64,000 bases of DNA from Limimaricola pyoseonensis (lineage in GTDB: Bacteria; Pseudomonadota; Alphaproteobacteria; Rhodobacterales; Rhodobacteraceae): NCBI RefSeq assembly GCF_900102015.1, contig NZ_FNAT01000006.1:172116-236115 (forward strand), in the 5' to 3' direction. Shown here one piece after another: positions 8,191-16,243 of this stretch. Positions within the stretch are counted from its first letter, which is position 1. Each line of letters starts with the position of its first letter. The translations under genes and the position numbers were made by a program. A model generated the notes under the pieces. It made no database searches and was not told where the DNA came from. It saw nothing but the letters and a program-made list of their open reading frames with translations.

Positions 8191-9192
8191 ATGCCCGATG
8201 ATCCTGCCAGCCGCGACAAGCGGCCGACCATTGCCGATGTGGCGCGCCGCGCCGGCGTCGCGCCGGCGATCGTGTCGCGCGCGCTGTCGCCGGTGCGCCG
8301 GCCCGTCTCGCAGGAGAAGCGCGAGCGCGTGCTCAAGGCGGCGGCGGAGCTGGGCTACAACCAGAACCCGCTGGCGCGGGGGCTGGCGACCAAGTCGCTC
8401 GACCTCGTGGCGGTGCTGGTCAACCATCTCAACGACCTGTCGGATCTCGACCTGATCGACCCGCTGCTGGAGCGGATCCAGGCGCTCGGCAAGCAGGCGG
8501 TGCTGATCCGGGTGGGCGAGACCCGCCGGATCGAGGATTTCCTGCGCAACAGCGTCGCCTACCACGTGCACGCGGCGCTGGTGTTCTCGGACTTCGCCGA
8601 CGCGCAGACGGTGCGCGAGCTGTTCCACAGCGACAACGTGCTGATGCTGAACGGGCGCGCCGACCTGCAATCGGCGCGGATCGTGGTCGACGACGCCGCC
8701 GGCATCGCCGCGGCGGTGGAGCGGGCGGCGGCGCGCGGGGCGCGGCGCGCGGTGCTGGTGACGGGGCGGGATTCGTCGCTGGTCGAGCAGGCGCGCTGCG
8801 GCTTCTACCGCAGCCACTGCGCCGCCAGCGGCATCGCGATCGCGCAAGAGATCCAAGGCGACTACTCCTATGCCTCGGGGCTGAAGGCGGCGGCGCGGAT
8901 CGATCCGGAGGATGGCCCGGACGTGGTGTTCTGCACCTCGGACTCCATGGCGATGGGGGTGATGGACGGGCTGCGGCGGGCCGGGCTGCGGCCGCCGCAG
9001 GATTACCTGCTCTACGGCTTCGACGCGCTGAGCCGGACCAATTTCGATGCCTACGACATCTCGACCATCGGCTTCGACAAGAGCGTGCTGATCGAGCGGG
9101 TGGCGCTGTTTCTGAAGGATCCGGCCGGGTTCTCGGCGCGCGGCGAGCTGCACGAGATCCGCACCGGCTTCGTGCCGCGCGGCACGGGCTGA
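8191..9192 (+). CDS. LacI family transcriptional regulator of the nag/ABC locus
   Basis: This 333-residue protein has an N-terminal HTH (RPTIADVARRAGVAPAIVSR, residues about 11-30) and a hinge (NPLARGLATKS), followed by a periplasmic-binding-like sensor domain. The ATG at 8191 places the HTH at the N-terminus, as is normal; the upstream open frame lacks conservation. The gene is divergent from nagK-cutC-nagB-nagA and convergent with the amino-acid ABC/glycosylasparaginase operon, so it probably controls both. GlcNAc, a phosphorylated form or GlcNAc-Asn would be likely effectors; that is an inference. Confidence 0.88.
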   Translation: MPDDPASRDKRPTIADVARRAGVAPAIVSRALSPVRRPVSQEKRERVLKAAAELGYNQNPLARGLATKSLDLVAVLVNHLNDLSDLDLIDPLLERIQALGKQAVLIRVGETRRIEDFLRNSVAYHVHAALVFSDFADAQTVRELFHSDNVLMLNGRADLQSARIVVDDAAGIAAAVERAAARGARRAVLVTGRDSSLVEQARCGFYRSHCAASGIAIAQEIQGDYSYASGLKAAARIDPEDGPDVVFCTSDSMAMGVMDGLRRAGLRPPQDYLLYGFDALSRTNFDAYDISTIGFDKSVLIERVALFLKDPAGFSARGELHEIRTGFVPRGTG

Positions 9193-9221
9193 GGCGCGAC
9201 GCCCCAGCCCGGTCGCGACGC

Positions 9222-10016
9222 TTACCAGAGCGTCTTCAGCTCGGGCGGGTTGGCGTCGTCGCCCCACCACTTCTTGTAGTTGGCCTCGTAGGCGCCCGAC
9301 TGGATGTAGTCGGAGACGAACATGTCGATCCAGCGCTGGAAGGCGGGGTCGCCCTGCGCGATGGCGATGCCGATCGGGTCGTTCGAATGCAGGCCCGGCA
9401 GGGTCTTGAGGCTCTCTTCCTGGGTGGCGAGGTAGTCGAGCAGCGAGCTGTCCTCGATCCCGGCATCGACCCGCTTCTGGCGCAGCAGCAGCACGCCGTC
9501 GGGCGAGAAGTTGTCGGTGTAGACCAGCTCGGCGCCGGGCACCTCGCGCTTGAGGAAGGTCTCGCCGGTGGTGCCGCGGCCGACCACGACCTTCTTGCCG
9601 TCGAGATCGGCGATGCTGTCGATGCCCGAATCCGCCTGCGCGATGACCCGCAGGCCGGCGCGGTTGTAGGGGATCGAGAAGCTCACCGCGCGGGCGCGCG
9701 GCAGCGTCGCGGAGGTGTTGGCCACCACCACGTCGAGCTGGCCCGAGACCAGCATCGAGACGCGGGCATCGCCCGAGACGTCGGTGAACTCGACCGGCAC
9801 GCCGATCTTCTCGGCCAGCATGGTGGCGACGTCGACGTCGTAGCCGACCGGGTTGTTGCGGTCGTCGCGGAAGCCGATCGGCTCGCCGCCCAGCGACACG
9901 CCGATCCGCACCACGCCGCGCTCGACGATGTCCTCGAGCGTGCCGGCGCTGGCGGCGCCGCCGAGCGTCAGCGCGGCGGCCGCGGCCATCACCGCGTTCT
10001 TCAACAGGGTCTTCAT
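9222..10016 (-). CDS. amino-acid ABC transporter substrate-binding protein (family 3)
   Basis: This 264-residue protein has a signal peptide (first 24 residues, ending ASA) and the SBP_bac_3 pattern: GVSLGGEPIGFRDDRNNPVGYDVDVA near residue 40 and a DLDGKKVVVGRGTTGE segment. It should deliver a polar amino acid or amino-acid conjugate to the two HisM-type permeases encoded upstream. It is the last gene of the operon 13034-9222. The adjacent glycosylasparaginase-like gene suggests that the ligand may be an asparagine conjugate such as GlcNAc-Asn. The family is secure; the ligand is inferred. Confidence 0.9.
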   Translation of the reverse strand: MKTLLKNAVMAAAAALTLGGAASAGTLEDIVERGVVRIGVSLGGEPIGFRDDRNNPVGYDVDVATMLAEKIGVPVEFTDVSGDARVSMLVSGQLDVVVANTSATLPRARAVSFSIPYNRAGLRVIAQADSGIDSIADLDGKKVVVGRGTTGETFLKREVPGAELVYTDNFSPDGVLLLRQKRVDAGIEDSSLLDYLATQEESLKTLPGLHSNDPIGIAIAQGDPAFQRWIDMFVSDYIQSGAYEANYKKWWGDDANPPELKTLW

Positions 10017-10032
10017 GGGGTCCTCCCTTGGT

Positions 10033-10956
10033 TTAAGACTGAAACTGCTCCGAGAGCCGGCGCTCCGGCTCTGCCATCTCCGGTGTCCAGATCCAGTAGG
10101 ACACCGGGGCCCGGCCGAGAAGGTTGACCACCCGGTGCCGGCCGGACGCGTCGATGGCGTGGATCACCACCTCGCCGAGAAAGCCGGTCTCGAGCGCCAG
10201 CAGGTCGCGCGCGGCGGCCTCCACCGCCTGGTCGAGATCGTGGCCGAGCTGCATGGCGTGGACCACCGCGTGGGCGGTGGCGCTGCGCATGGTCATCTCG
10301 CCGGTATGGGTGCAGGCGGCGGCGCCGAAGCGGCTGTCGGCGTAGAAGCCGGCGCCGGGGATCGGGCTGTCGCCGAGCCGGCCGGGATATTTCCAGGCCC
10401 AGCCCGAGGTCGAGGTGACGGCCGCCATGTCGCCGCGGCCGTCGCGGCCGAGGAACACGGTGGTGTCGCGCACCCGCTCTGGGTCGGTGATCGCCTTGGA
10501 GAAGGGCGCGAGCGGCAGGTCGGGGAAGGCCTCCCGCTGGGCCGGGTCGAGCAGGCCCTCGAGCTTGTCCCACCACACGCGGGCGCTGTCGGGATGCAGC
10601 ATCTCGTCGCGGCTGAAACCGCTTTCATCCGCGAACCTGCGCGCGCCGGCCCCGGTCAGCATGACATGCGGCAGGCGGCGCATCACCTCGCGCGCGAGCC
10701 GCGCCACCGGCAGGGTGCGCGGCACCGCGCCGACGGCGCCGACCTCGCGGGTGGTGCCGTCCATGACGCCGGCGTCGCATTCCATCTCGCCGATCATGTT
10801 GGGCCAGCCGCCATAGCCGACCGAGCGCACCGCCGGGTCGGCCTCGACATGGCCGATGCCCTCGACCAGCGCGTCGACGGCGCCGGTGCCGGCCTTCAGC
10901 GCGGCCACGGAATGGAAGAAGCCGGGCTCGGCCTCGCAGTTTGCAAGCAGGATCAC
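10033..10956 (-). CDS. asparaginase-2 family Ntn hydrolase, probable N4-(beta-N-acetylglucosaminyl)-L-asparaginase
   Basis: This 307-residue enzyme has the glycosylasparaginase layout. The probable autocleavage site and nucleophile is T165 in RDTTVFLG, corresponding to the HDTIG motif of aspartylglucosaminidases. It is followed by TSTSGW, PGRLGDSPIPGAGFYADSRFGAA and CTHTGE, the substrate pocket. The family cleaves GlcNAc-Asn to aspartate and a GlcNAc amine that hydrolyses to GlcNAc, or acts as isoaspartyl peptidase. No signal peptide is visible, so it would act after import. The gene lies between the ABC ATPase and the binding protein, and neighbouring nag genes can consume GlcNAc. This context favours the glycosylasparaginase reading. 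Confidence 0.82.
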   Translation of the reverse strand: MILLANCEAEPGFFHSVAALKAGTGAVDALVEGIGHVEADPAVRSVGYGGWPNMIGEMECDAGVMDGTTREVGAVGAVPRTLPVARLAREVMRRLPHVMLTGAGARRFADESGFSRDEMLHPDSARVWWDKLEGLLDPAQREAFPDLPLAPFSKAITDPERVRDTTVFLGRDGRGDMAAVTSTSGWAWKYPGRLGDSPIPGAGFYADSRFGAAACTHTGEMTMRSATAHAVVHAMQLGHDLDQAVEAAARDLLALETGFLGEVVIHAIDASGRHRVVNLLGRAPVSYWIWTPEMAEPERRLSEQFQS

Positions 10957-10960
10957 GGGG

Positions 10961-11695
10961 TCAGTCTTTCGTCATCTTCGAGAGGAATTTGCGGATCCGC
11001 GGCACGGCGAGACCGCCCTCCTCGGAGAAGAAGGCCTCGGCCGGCATGTCGACGATCAGCTCGCCGGCCTCGAGGAACACGATGCGGTCGGAGATGCGGC
11101 GCGCGAACTCGATCTCGTGGGTGACGAAGACCATCGTCGTGCCCTCCGCCGCGAGCCGGGCGAGGATGTCGAGCACCTCGCCGGTCATCTCCGGGTCGAG
11201 CGCGCTGGTCACCTCGTCGAGCAAGAGGTAGCGCGGCTGCATCGCCAGCGCCCGGCAGATGCCGACGCGCTGGCGCTGGCCGCCCGAGAGGCGCTGCGGG
11301 TAGGCGTCGGCCTGCGCGGTGAGGCCGACCAGGTCGAGCAGCGCGCGGGCGCGGGTCTCGGCCTCGGCGCGGGGCTGGCCCAGCACGTGGATCGGCGCGA
11401 GCGTGACGTTCTGCAGCACCGTCATGTGCGGGTAGAGGTTGAACAGCTGGAACACCGTGGCCGAGCGGCGGCGCGCCGCGGCGAGGCCCGCGGCGGTCGA
11501 GACGTCGTTGCCGTCGACCCGGATGGCGCCGCCCGAGAGCGTCTCGAGCCCGTTGATGCAGCGGATCAGCGTCGACTTGCCCGAGCCCGAGGAGCCGAGG
11601 ATCGTCACCACCTCGCCGGGTTCGACCTTGAGGTTGATGCGCTTGAGCACCTCGGCGCTGCCGAACCGCTTCTCGACGTTGTTGATCTCGATCAT
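10961..11695 (-). CDS. amino-acid ABC transporter ATP-binding protein
   Basis: This 244-residue ATPase has Walker A GSSGSGKST (34-42), signature LSGGQRQRVG and Walker B LLLDEVTSALDPE. It is closest to the GlnQ/HisP class that powers polar amino acid uptake. The ATG at 11695 shares a base with the permease stop (TGATG); the longer frame to 12433 overlaps the permease and is not used. The glycosylasparaginase-like gene follows 4 bases downstream. Confidence 0.93.
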   Translation of the reverse strand: MIEINNVEKRFGSAEVLKRINLKVEPGEVVTILGSSGSGKSTLIRCINGLETLSGGAIRVDGNDVSTAAGLAAARRRSATVFQLFNLYPHMTVLQNVTLAPIHVLGQPRAEAETRARALLDLVGLTAQADAYPQRLSGGQRQRVGICRALAMQPRYLLLDEVTSALDPEMTGEVLDILARLAAEGTTMVFVTHEIEFARRISDRIVFLEAGELIVDMPAEAFFSEEGGLAVPRIRKFLSKMTKD

Positions 11696-12366
11696 CAGAG
11701 TCCCTGCCACACGACGGATCTGCGCAGGTGCCGCTCGAGCCGGCCCCCGAGGGCGGCCAGCGCCTTGGCGCAGAGGTAATAGGTCAGCCCGATCACGCTC
11801 CAGACCACGAAGGGTTCGAGCGTGCGGAGGTTGAGGATGTTGCCGATCTTGGTCAGGTCGGCGACGCCGATCACCGAGATCAGCGAGGTGACCTGCAGCT
11901 GGTTCACCAGAAGCCCGATCAGCGGGCCGACCGAGAAGGCGGCGGCCTGCGGCGAGATGATCCGGCGCAGGATCTGCCAGCGGCTGTGGCCGAAGACCCG
12001 CGCCGCCTCGATCTGGTCGCGATCGACCGCCTCGACGCCGGAGCGGAAGATCACGAAGGCGAAGGCGGCGGTGTTGAGGCTCACCGTCAGCAGCGCCGCC
12101 GTCACCGGGGTCATGTTGACCTGGAAGAAGGCCGGCATCCCGAAGAACACCAGGAAGAGCTGCACCAGCACCGGCGAGTTCTTCAGAAGCTCGGTCACGG
12201 CGACGACGACATGGCCGATCACCGGCACGCGGTAGTAGTGCAGCACCGTCAGCGCCGCGCCGAGCGCGAGACCGATCAGCGTGGTCGCGGCGAAGAGGCC
12301 GAGCGTGACGCCGAGGCCCTGCGCCAGGAGCACGAGGTCGTAGGGGGTGAAGTCGGCGTATCTCAT
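11695..12366 (-). CDS. amino-acid ABC transporter permease (HisM/GlnP type)
   Basis: This 223-residue membrane protein has several hydrophobic segments and the EAA-like loop IEAARVFGHSRWQILRRIISPQA, which contacts the ATPase. It pairs with the next permease upstream, and the two genes overlap by 4 bases. The length is typical for the polar amino acid family. Confidence 0.92.
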   Translation of the reverse strand: MRYADFTPYDLVLLAQGLGVTLGLFAATTLIGLALGAALTVLHYYRVPVIGHVVVAVTELLKNSPVLVQLFLVFFGMPAFFQVNMTPVTAALLTVSLNTAAFAFVIFRSGVEAVDRDQIEAARVFGHSRWQILRRIISPQAAAFSVGPLIGLLVNQLQVTSLISVIGVADLTKIGNILNLRTLEPFVVWSVIGLTYYLCAKALAALGGRLERHLRRSVVWQGL

Positions 12367-13034
12367 GCCACCGCCTCCGGCATGCCGCGGTTGAGGCGGC
12401 GATGCACGCCCGCGACGGCGAGCGAGAGCGCATAGGTCAGGGCGGCGTAGAGCACCAGGAGCACGGCATAGACCTCGAACGGCATGAAGGTGGTGGCGGC
12501 GACGATCTTGGCGGTGCCGGTCAGCTCGTTGACGGTGATGGTCGACAGGATCGAGGAGGTCAGAACGAGGTTGATCAGCACCGAGCCCATCGGCCTGACC
12601 GAGACGCGCAGCGCGTTGGGCATGACGATGCGGCTGAAGATCTGCCAGCGGCCGAGGCCGAACACCCGCGCCGCCTCGATCACGCCCTGCTCGATCGACA
12701 GGATGCCGGCGCGGATCACGTCGGCGACGAAGGCGCCGCCGGCGATCGACATCGCCAGAACGCCGGTCTCGAAGGCGCCGATGTAGATGCCGAGCTCGGG
12801 CAGGCCGTAGAAGAAGAAGAACAGCTGCACGATGAAGGGCACGTTGCGGAACAGGTCACAGTAGACGGCGGCGACGGCGCGGGCGGCGCGGCTGCGCGCG
12901 GTGCGCAGCGAGGCGATCAGCGCGCCCAGCACCACCGCGCCCGCCACCGCCAGCACGCAGGCCGCGACGGTCAGCGCGAAGCCTTCGAGCAGGAACCCCA
13001 GATGGGGTTCGAGAGCGTTCCAGGACCTGATCAC
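12363..13034 (-). CDS. amino-acid ABC transporter permease (HisQ/GltK type), first gene of operon
   Basis: This 223-residue membrane protein has the EAA loop IEAARVFGLGRWQIFSRIVMPNA. The second half of the permease pair overlaps it by 4 bases. It opens the minus-strand operon permease-permease-ATPase-glycosylasparaginase-binding protein. A near-perfect 18-bp operator-like repeat lies 24 bases upstream, at 13058-13075. Confidence 0.92.
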   Translation of the reverse strand: MIRSWNALEPHLGFLLEGFALTVAACVLAVAGAVVLGALIASLRTARSRAARAVAAVYCDLFRNVPFIVQLFFFFYGLPELGIYIGAFETGVLAMSIAGGAFVADVIRAGILSIEQGVIEAARVFGLGRWQIFSRIVMPNALRVSVRPMGSVLINLVLTSSILSTITVNELTGTAKIVAATTFMPFEVYAVLLVLYAALTYALSLAVAGVHRRLNRGMPEAVA

Positions 13035-13057
13035 GTCGCCTCCTCCGCGCCGCCAAG

Positions 13058-13075
13058 AGTGAAAGCGGTTTCACT
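13058..13075. promoter_or_regulatory. operator-like inverted repeat upstream of the amino-acid ABC operon
   Basis: AGTGAAA (13058-13064) and TTTCACT (13069-13075) flank a GCGG centre. The form resembles LacI-family operators. It sits 24 bases before the first permease ATG (minus strand), where a repressor would block transcription. Confidence 0.55.
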
Positions 13076-13180
13076 TAGGCGGTGGCGGGCGATCTTGTCA
13101 ATGATGCAATCGTGTTTTCGCCGCGCGGGCGTGTCGGCGCGGGCATGCGGCCCCGCCCGGGCCGCCATGGTTGCACGGCG

Positions 13181-13200
13181 TGATCGGAATTGATCGGAAC
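13181..13200 (+). promoter_or_regulatory. tandem direct repeats, candidate DeoR operator
   Basis: TGATCGGAAT is followed directly by TGATCGGAAC, about 84 bases before the DeoR-type gene. DeoR-family repressors commonly bind short tandem repeats near their own promoter. The assignment is by position. Confidence 0.4.
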
Positions 13201-13283
13201 CGGCCGCTTTGCCGCGATACGGGCGATCGATTTGTGGAAAGCGTGCAGGGTTTCGATCAGTCAAGCGGTCATCGGAGGTCGAA

Positions 13284-14963
13284 ATGATCAAGAAGAAGCG
13301 TCACGAACGGATCCTGGCCCTGCTGCGCAGCGACGGCATGATCGCCATCGCGCAGCTGGCGCGGCTGATGCCGGAGGTCTCCGAGGTGACGCTGCGCCGC
13401 GACGTGGCCGAGCTGGCCGAGGCGGGCGCGCTCAAGCGCACGCGGGGCGGGGCGACATTGCCCGACGCGGCGCTGCTCGATCCGGCGCGGGCGCGGGCGC
13501 CGCACCCGCTGGCCGGGCTCGACGCGGTGATCCTGCCGCCGGTGCCGGGGCCCGGCAGCGACGCGCTGCGCCACTGGATCACCCGGCGCGGCATCCCCTT
13601 CATCGCCGAGTCGGCGCCGCAGCGCGGCGGCTGCTATCTCGGCCCCGACAACCACGAGGCCGGCCGCGAGCTGGGCCGCCATGCCGGCCGGACGCTGTCG
13701 GGGCGGGCGCGGCTGAAGCTGCTGATGCTGACGCAGCCCGAGCTCGAGAACACCCGCGCCCGCGCCGGCGGCTTCGAGGCGGGGCTGCGCGAAAGCTTCG
13801 GCGGCGCGCTGGAGCTGGTCCGGGTCAACAGCCAGGGCCAGTTCCGCATCGCGCTGCGGGTCGCGCAGGACGCCATGGCCGCGCATCCCGACATCGACGC
13901 GGTGTTCGGCGTGAACGACCACGCGGCGCTCGGCGGGCTCGAGGCGGCGCGCCGCCGCGGCATGGAGGTCGCGGGCTTCGCCACCGGCGGCGAGCGCGAC
14001 GACTTCGTCGAGCGGATGCGCGACGCGGCGCGGATCTGGGGCGTCGCGGCGCTGCATCCGCGCCGCGTGGGTGCGATGGCGCTCGATGCCGTGGCCGCGG
14101 CGCTGCGCGGCACGCCGCTGCCCGAGGACATCGTGACGCCCTTCACCATCGTCACGCCAGACACGCTAGAGGCCTTCGCGCATCGCGACCGCGTGCTGCC
14201 CGACCCGGTGCGGCGGGGCTCCTCGCTGGCCGGGCGGCGGGTCGGCTTCATGCCGCATTACCCGGCGCATGACTGGTATCGCAGCCTCGGCCAGTCTCTG
14301 GCGAGCCGGGCCGAGGCGCTGGGGCTCGAACTGGTGGTGATCCCGCCGCATGAGGGCATCGCCGCCGAGGTGGCGCGGCTCAGGGGCGAGATCGCCGAGA
14401 CCGCCGCGGCGATGGTGCGCGACGGCGAGACGATCATCCTCGGCACCGGCGAGGCGGTGCTGCAGATGGCCGGCGCGCTGCGCCGCCGCGCCGCGGAGGG
14501 CGGCTTTGCCGTGACGGTCGTGACCAACGCGCTCGACGTGCTCGAGCGGCTCGACGGCGCGGCGGGCATCCGCACGCTGCTGACGGCGGGCGAGTACCAG
14601 AGCGCCGACCGCTGCCTCGTGGGCCCCGCGATCGGCGCGCTGTTCGAACGGATGCGCGCCGACCGGGCCTTCCTGGCGGTGGCCGGGCTGACGCCGGGCT
14701 TCGGGGCCTCGGAGCAGGACGAGCGGCTGGCGCTGGCCGGGGCGCGGCTGCGCGAGGCCGCGCGCCAGACCGTGCTGCTGGCCGACCAGACGGTGATCGG
14801 CGCCGACGCGCTGCACCGGGTCGGCCGGGCCGAGGAGATCCACGCGGTGATCACCGACGAGGGCGCGCTTTCGGCCGACCGGCAGGCGCTGCGGGCGCTG
14901 GGGATCGACGTGATCACCGCCGGCGAGGAGGCCGCGCTGCCGGCCGGCGCCGCGCGAAGCTGA
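13284..14963 (+). CDS. DeoR-type regulator with an inserted periplasmic-binding-protein-like domain
   Basis: At 559 residues this is about twice the usual DeoR length. Residues about 5-58 are a DeoR HTH (VSEVTLRRDVAELAEAGALKR). Residues about 75-290 resemble a LacI/PBP-1 sugar sensor, with a GVNDHAALGGLEAARRRGMEVAGF segment split over 203-226. Residues about 330-555 are a DeoRC-type sugar-phosphate sensor (ILGTGEAV, TNALDVLERL, GPAIGALFERMRADRAFLAVAG). The start at 13284 has GGAGG 6 bases upstream. It heads the sugar ABC operon and is probably its regulator. Two sensor domains in one protein could let it read both the imported sugar and a phosphorylated intermediate. Confidence 0.8.
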   Translation: MIKKKRHERILALLRSDGMIAIAQLARLMPEVSEVTLRRDVAELAEAGALKRTRGGATLPDAALLDPARARAPHPLAGLDAVILPPVPGPGSDALRHWITRRGIPFIAESAPQRGGCYLGPDNHEAGRELGRHAGRTLSGRARLKLLMLTQPELENTRARAGGFEAGLRESFGGALELVRVNSQGQFRIALRVAQDAMAAHPDIDAVFGVNDHAALGGLEAARRRGMEVAGFATGGERDDFVERMRDAARIWGVAALHPRRVGAMALDAVAAALRGTPLPEDIVTPFTIVTPDTLEAFAHRDRVLPDPVRRGSSLAGRRVGFMPHYPAHDWYRSLGQSLASRAEALGLELVVIPPHEGIAAEVARLRGEIAETAAAMVRDGETIILGTGEAVLQMAGALRRRAAEGGFAVTVVTNALDVLERLDGAAGIRTLLTAGEYQSADRCLVGPAIGALFERMRADRAFLAVAGLTPGFGASEQDERLALAGARLREAARQTVLLADQTVIGADALHRVGRAEEIHAVITDEGALSADRQALRALGIDVITAGEEAALPAGAARS

Positions 14964-14984
14964 GTTCAAGAGGAGGAGAACGAC

Positions 14985-16193
14985 ATGAAACGACTGCTGA
15001 CGACATCCACCGCCGCGCTGCTGCTGGCCGGCCCCGCCTTCGCCCAGGAGGTCACGCTGCAGTTCTGGGACAACCAGCAGACCGAGAGCGGGCTTTCGCA
15101 GTACCAGCAGGAGGCGGTGGACCGCTTCATGCAGGAGAACCCCGAGATCCGCGTCGAGGTCACGACGATCCCCTACCCGGAATACCAGCAGCGGCTGCTC
15201 ACGGCCGTGCAGGGCGGCAACGCGCCCGACATCGCCACGCTCGACCAGATCTGGACCGGCGCCTTCGCCGCCGCGGGCGCGCTGGTGCCGCTGGACGAGC
15301 GGGCCGAGGCGGCGGGCGTGTCGCGCGACGCCTTCTTCGGCGGCGCCTGGGATTCGGCGGTCTACGAGGACGGCCTCTACGGCATCCCGTTCAACGTCGA
15401 TGTCTGGCAGTTCTCCTTCTTCAACCGCGCGCTGCTCGAGGAGGCGGGGGTCGCGCCCGAGCGGCTCGCGACCTTCGAGGGGCTGCGCGAGGCGGCCGAG
15501 GCGCTGAGCGGCGAGGGCCGGTTCGGGGTCGGGCTGTTCGGCCACCAGGGCGAGGACACCGTCGTGGTCGCCAACTCCTTCATCTTCTCCAACGGCGGGC
15601 AGGTGCTGGCCGAGGACGGCAGCTGCGCGCTCGACGAGCCGGCGGCGGTCGAGGCGCTGCAATACCTGCAGGAGCTGTCGCAGTTCGCGCCGAGCGGCAT
15701 CCTCAACGCCTCGTCGGGCGACATGCGAGAGCTGTTCCTCAACGGCTCGCTGGCGATCGAGTTCTGGCCGGCGCTCGAGCAGCCGACCCTGCAGGCGAGC
15801 GACATCGACTGGGGCTTCGCGGTCGGCACCGCGCCAGAGGGCGAGACGCCGGTCGGCACCTTCGGCGGCTGGAACCTGTCGGTGTTCGAAAGCTCCGAGC
15901 ACAAGGACGCAGCCTGGAAGTTCATCGAGTTTCTGACCCGCGAGGACGTCAACGGCGACGTGGTCGACCTGATCCCCGCCAATGTCGCCGCGGCCGAGAG
16001 CTTCCTTGCGGCCAACCGCGAGGGCGCCGACCGGATCATGGCGCATCTCGAGAACGCCGCGCCGCGGCCGCTCTCGCCGCATTACCTGCAGATCGCCGAT
16101 GCGCAGATGGACCTCTACCAGGACATCTATTCCGGCGCCGAGGTGGCGGCCGCGGCCGAGGAAGCCTGCGCGCGCATCGACCAGCTGCGCTGA
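14985..16193 (+). CDS. sugar ABC transporter substrate-binding protein (family 1)
   Basis: This 402-residue protein has a signal peptide (first 20 residues, ending AFA) and then VTLQFWDNQQTESGL, typical of SBP_bac_1 sugar-binding proteins. A strong ribosome site (AGGAGG) precedes the ATG. It is followed by two permeases, with the ATPase further along the operon. The ligand is a carbohydrate of unknown identity. Confidence 0.92.
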   Translation: MKRLLTTSTAALLLAGPAFAQEVTLQFWDNQQTESGLSQYQQEAVDRFMQENPEIRVEVTTIPYPEYQQRLLTAVQGGNAPDIATLDQIWTGAFAAAGALVPLDERAEAAGVSRDAFFGGAWDSAVYEDGLYGIPFNVDVWQFSFFNRALLEEAGVAPERLATFEGLREAAEALSGEGRFGVGLFGHQGEDTVVVANSFIFSNGGQVLAEDGSCALDEPAAVEALQYLQELSQFAPSGILNASSGDMRELFLNGSLAIEFWPALEQPTLQASDIDWGFAVGTAPEGETPVGTFGGWNLSVFESSEHKDAAWKFIEFLTREDVNGDVVDLIPANVAAAESFLAANREGADRIMAHLENAAPRPLSPHYLQIADAQMDLYQDIYSGAEVAAAAEEACARIDQLR

Positions 16194-16200
16194 GACCAGC

Positions 16201-16225
16201 GCCGGTCCGGCCAGACCGGACCGGC
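16201..16225 (+). terminator. hairpin between sugar binding-protein and permease genes
   Basis: GCCGGTCCGG (16201-16210) pairs perfectly with 16216-16225 across a 5-base loop. No T-run follows. It probably stabilises the upstream mRNA or attenuates the downstream genes. Confidence 0.5.
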
Positions 16226-16243
16226 CCCCAACCGGAGATCCGC

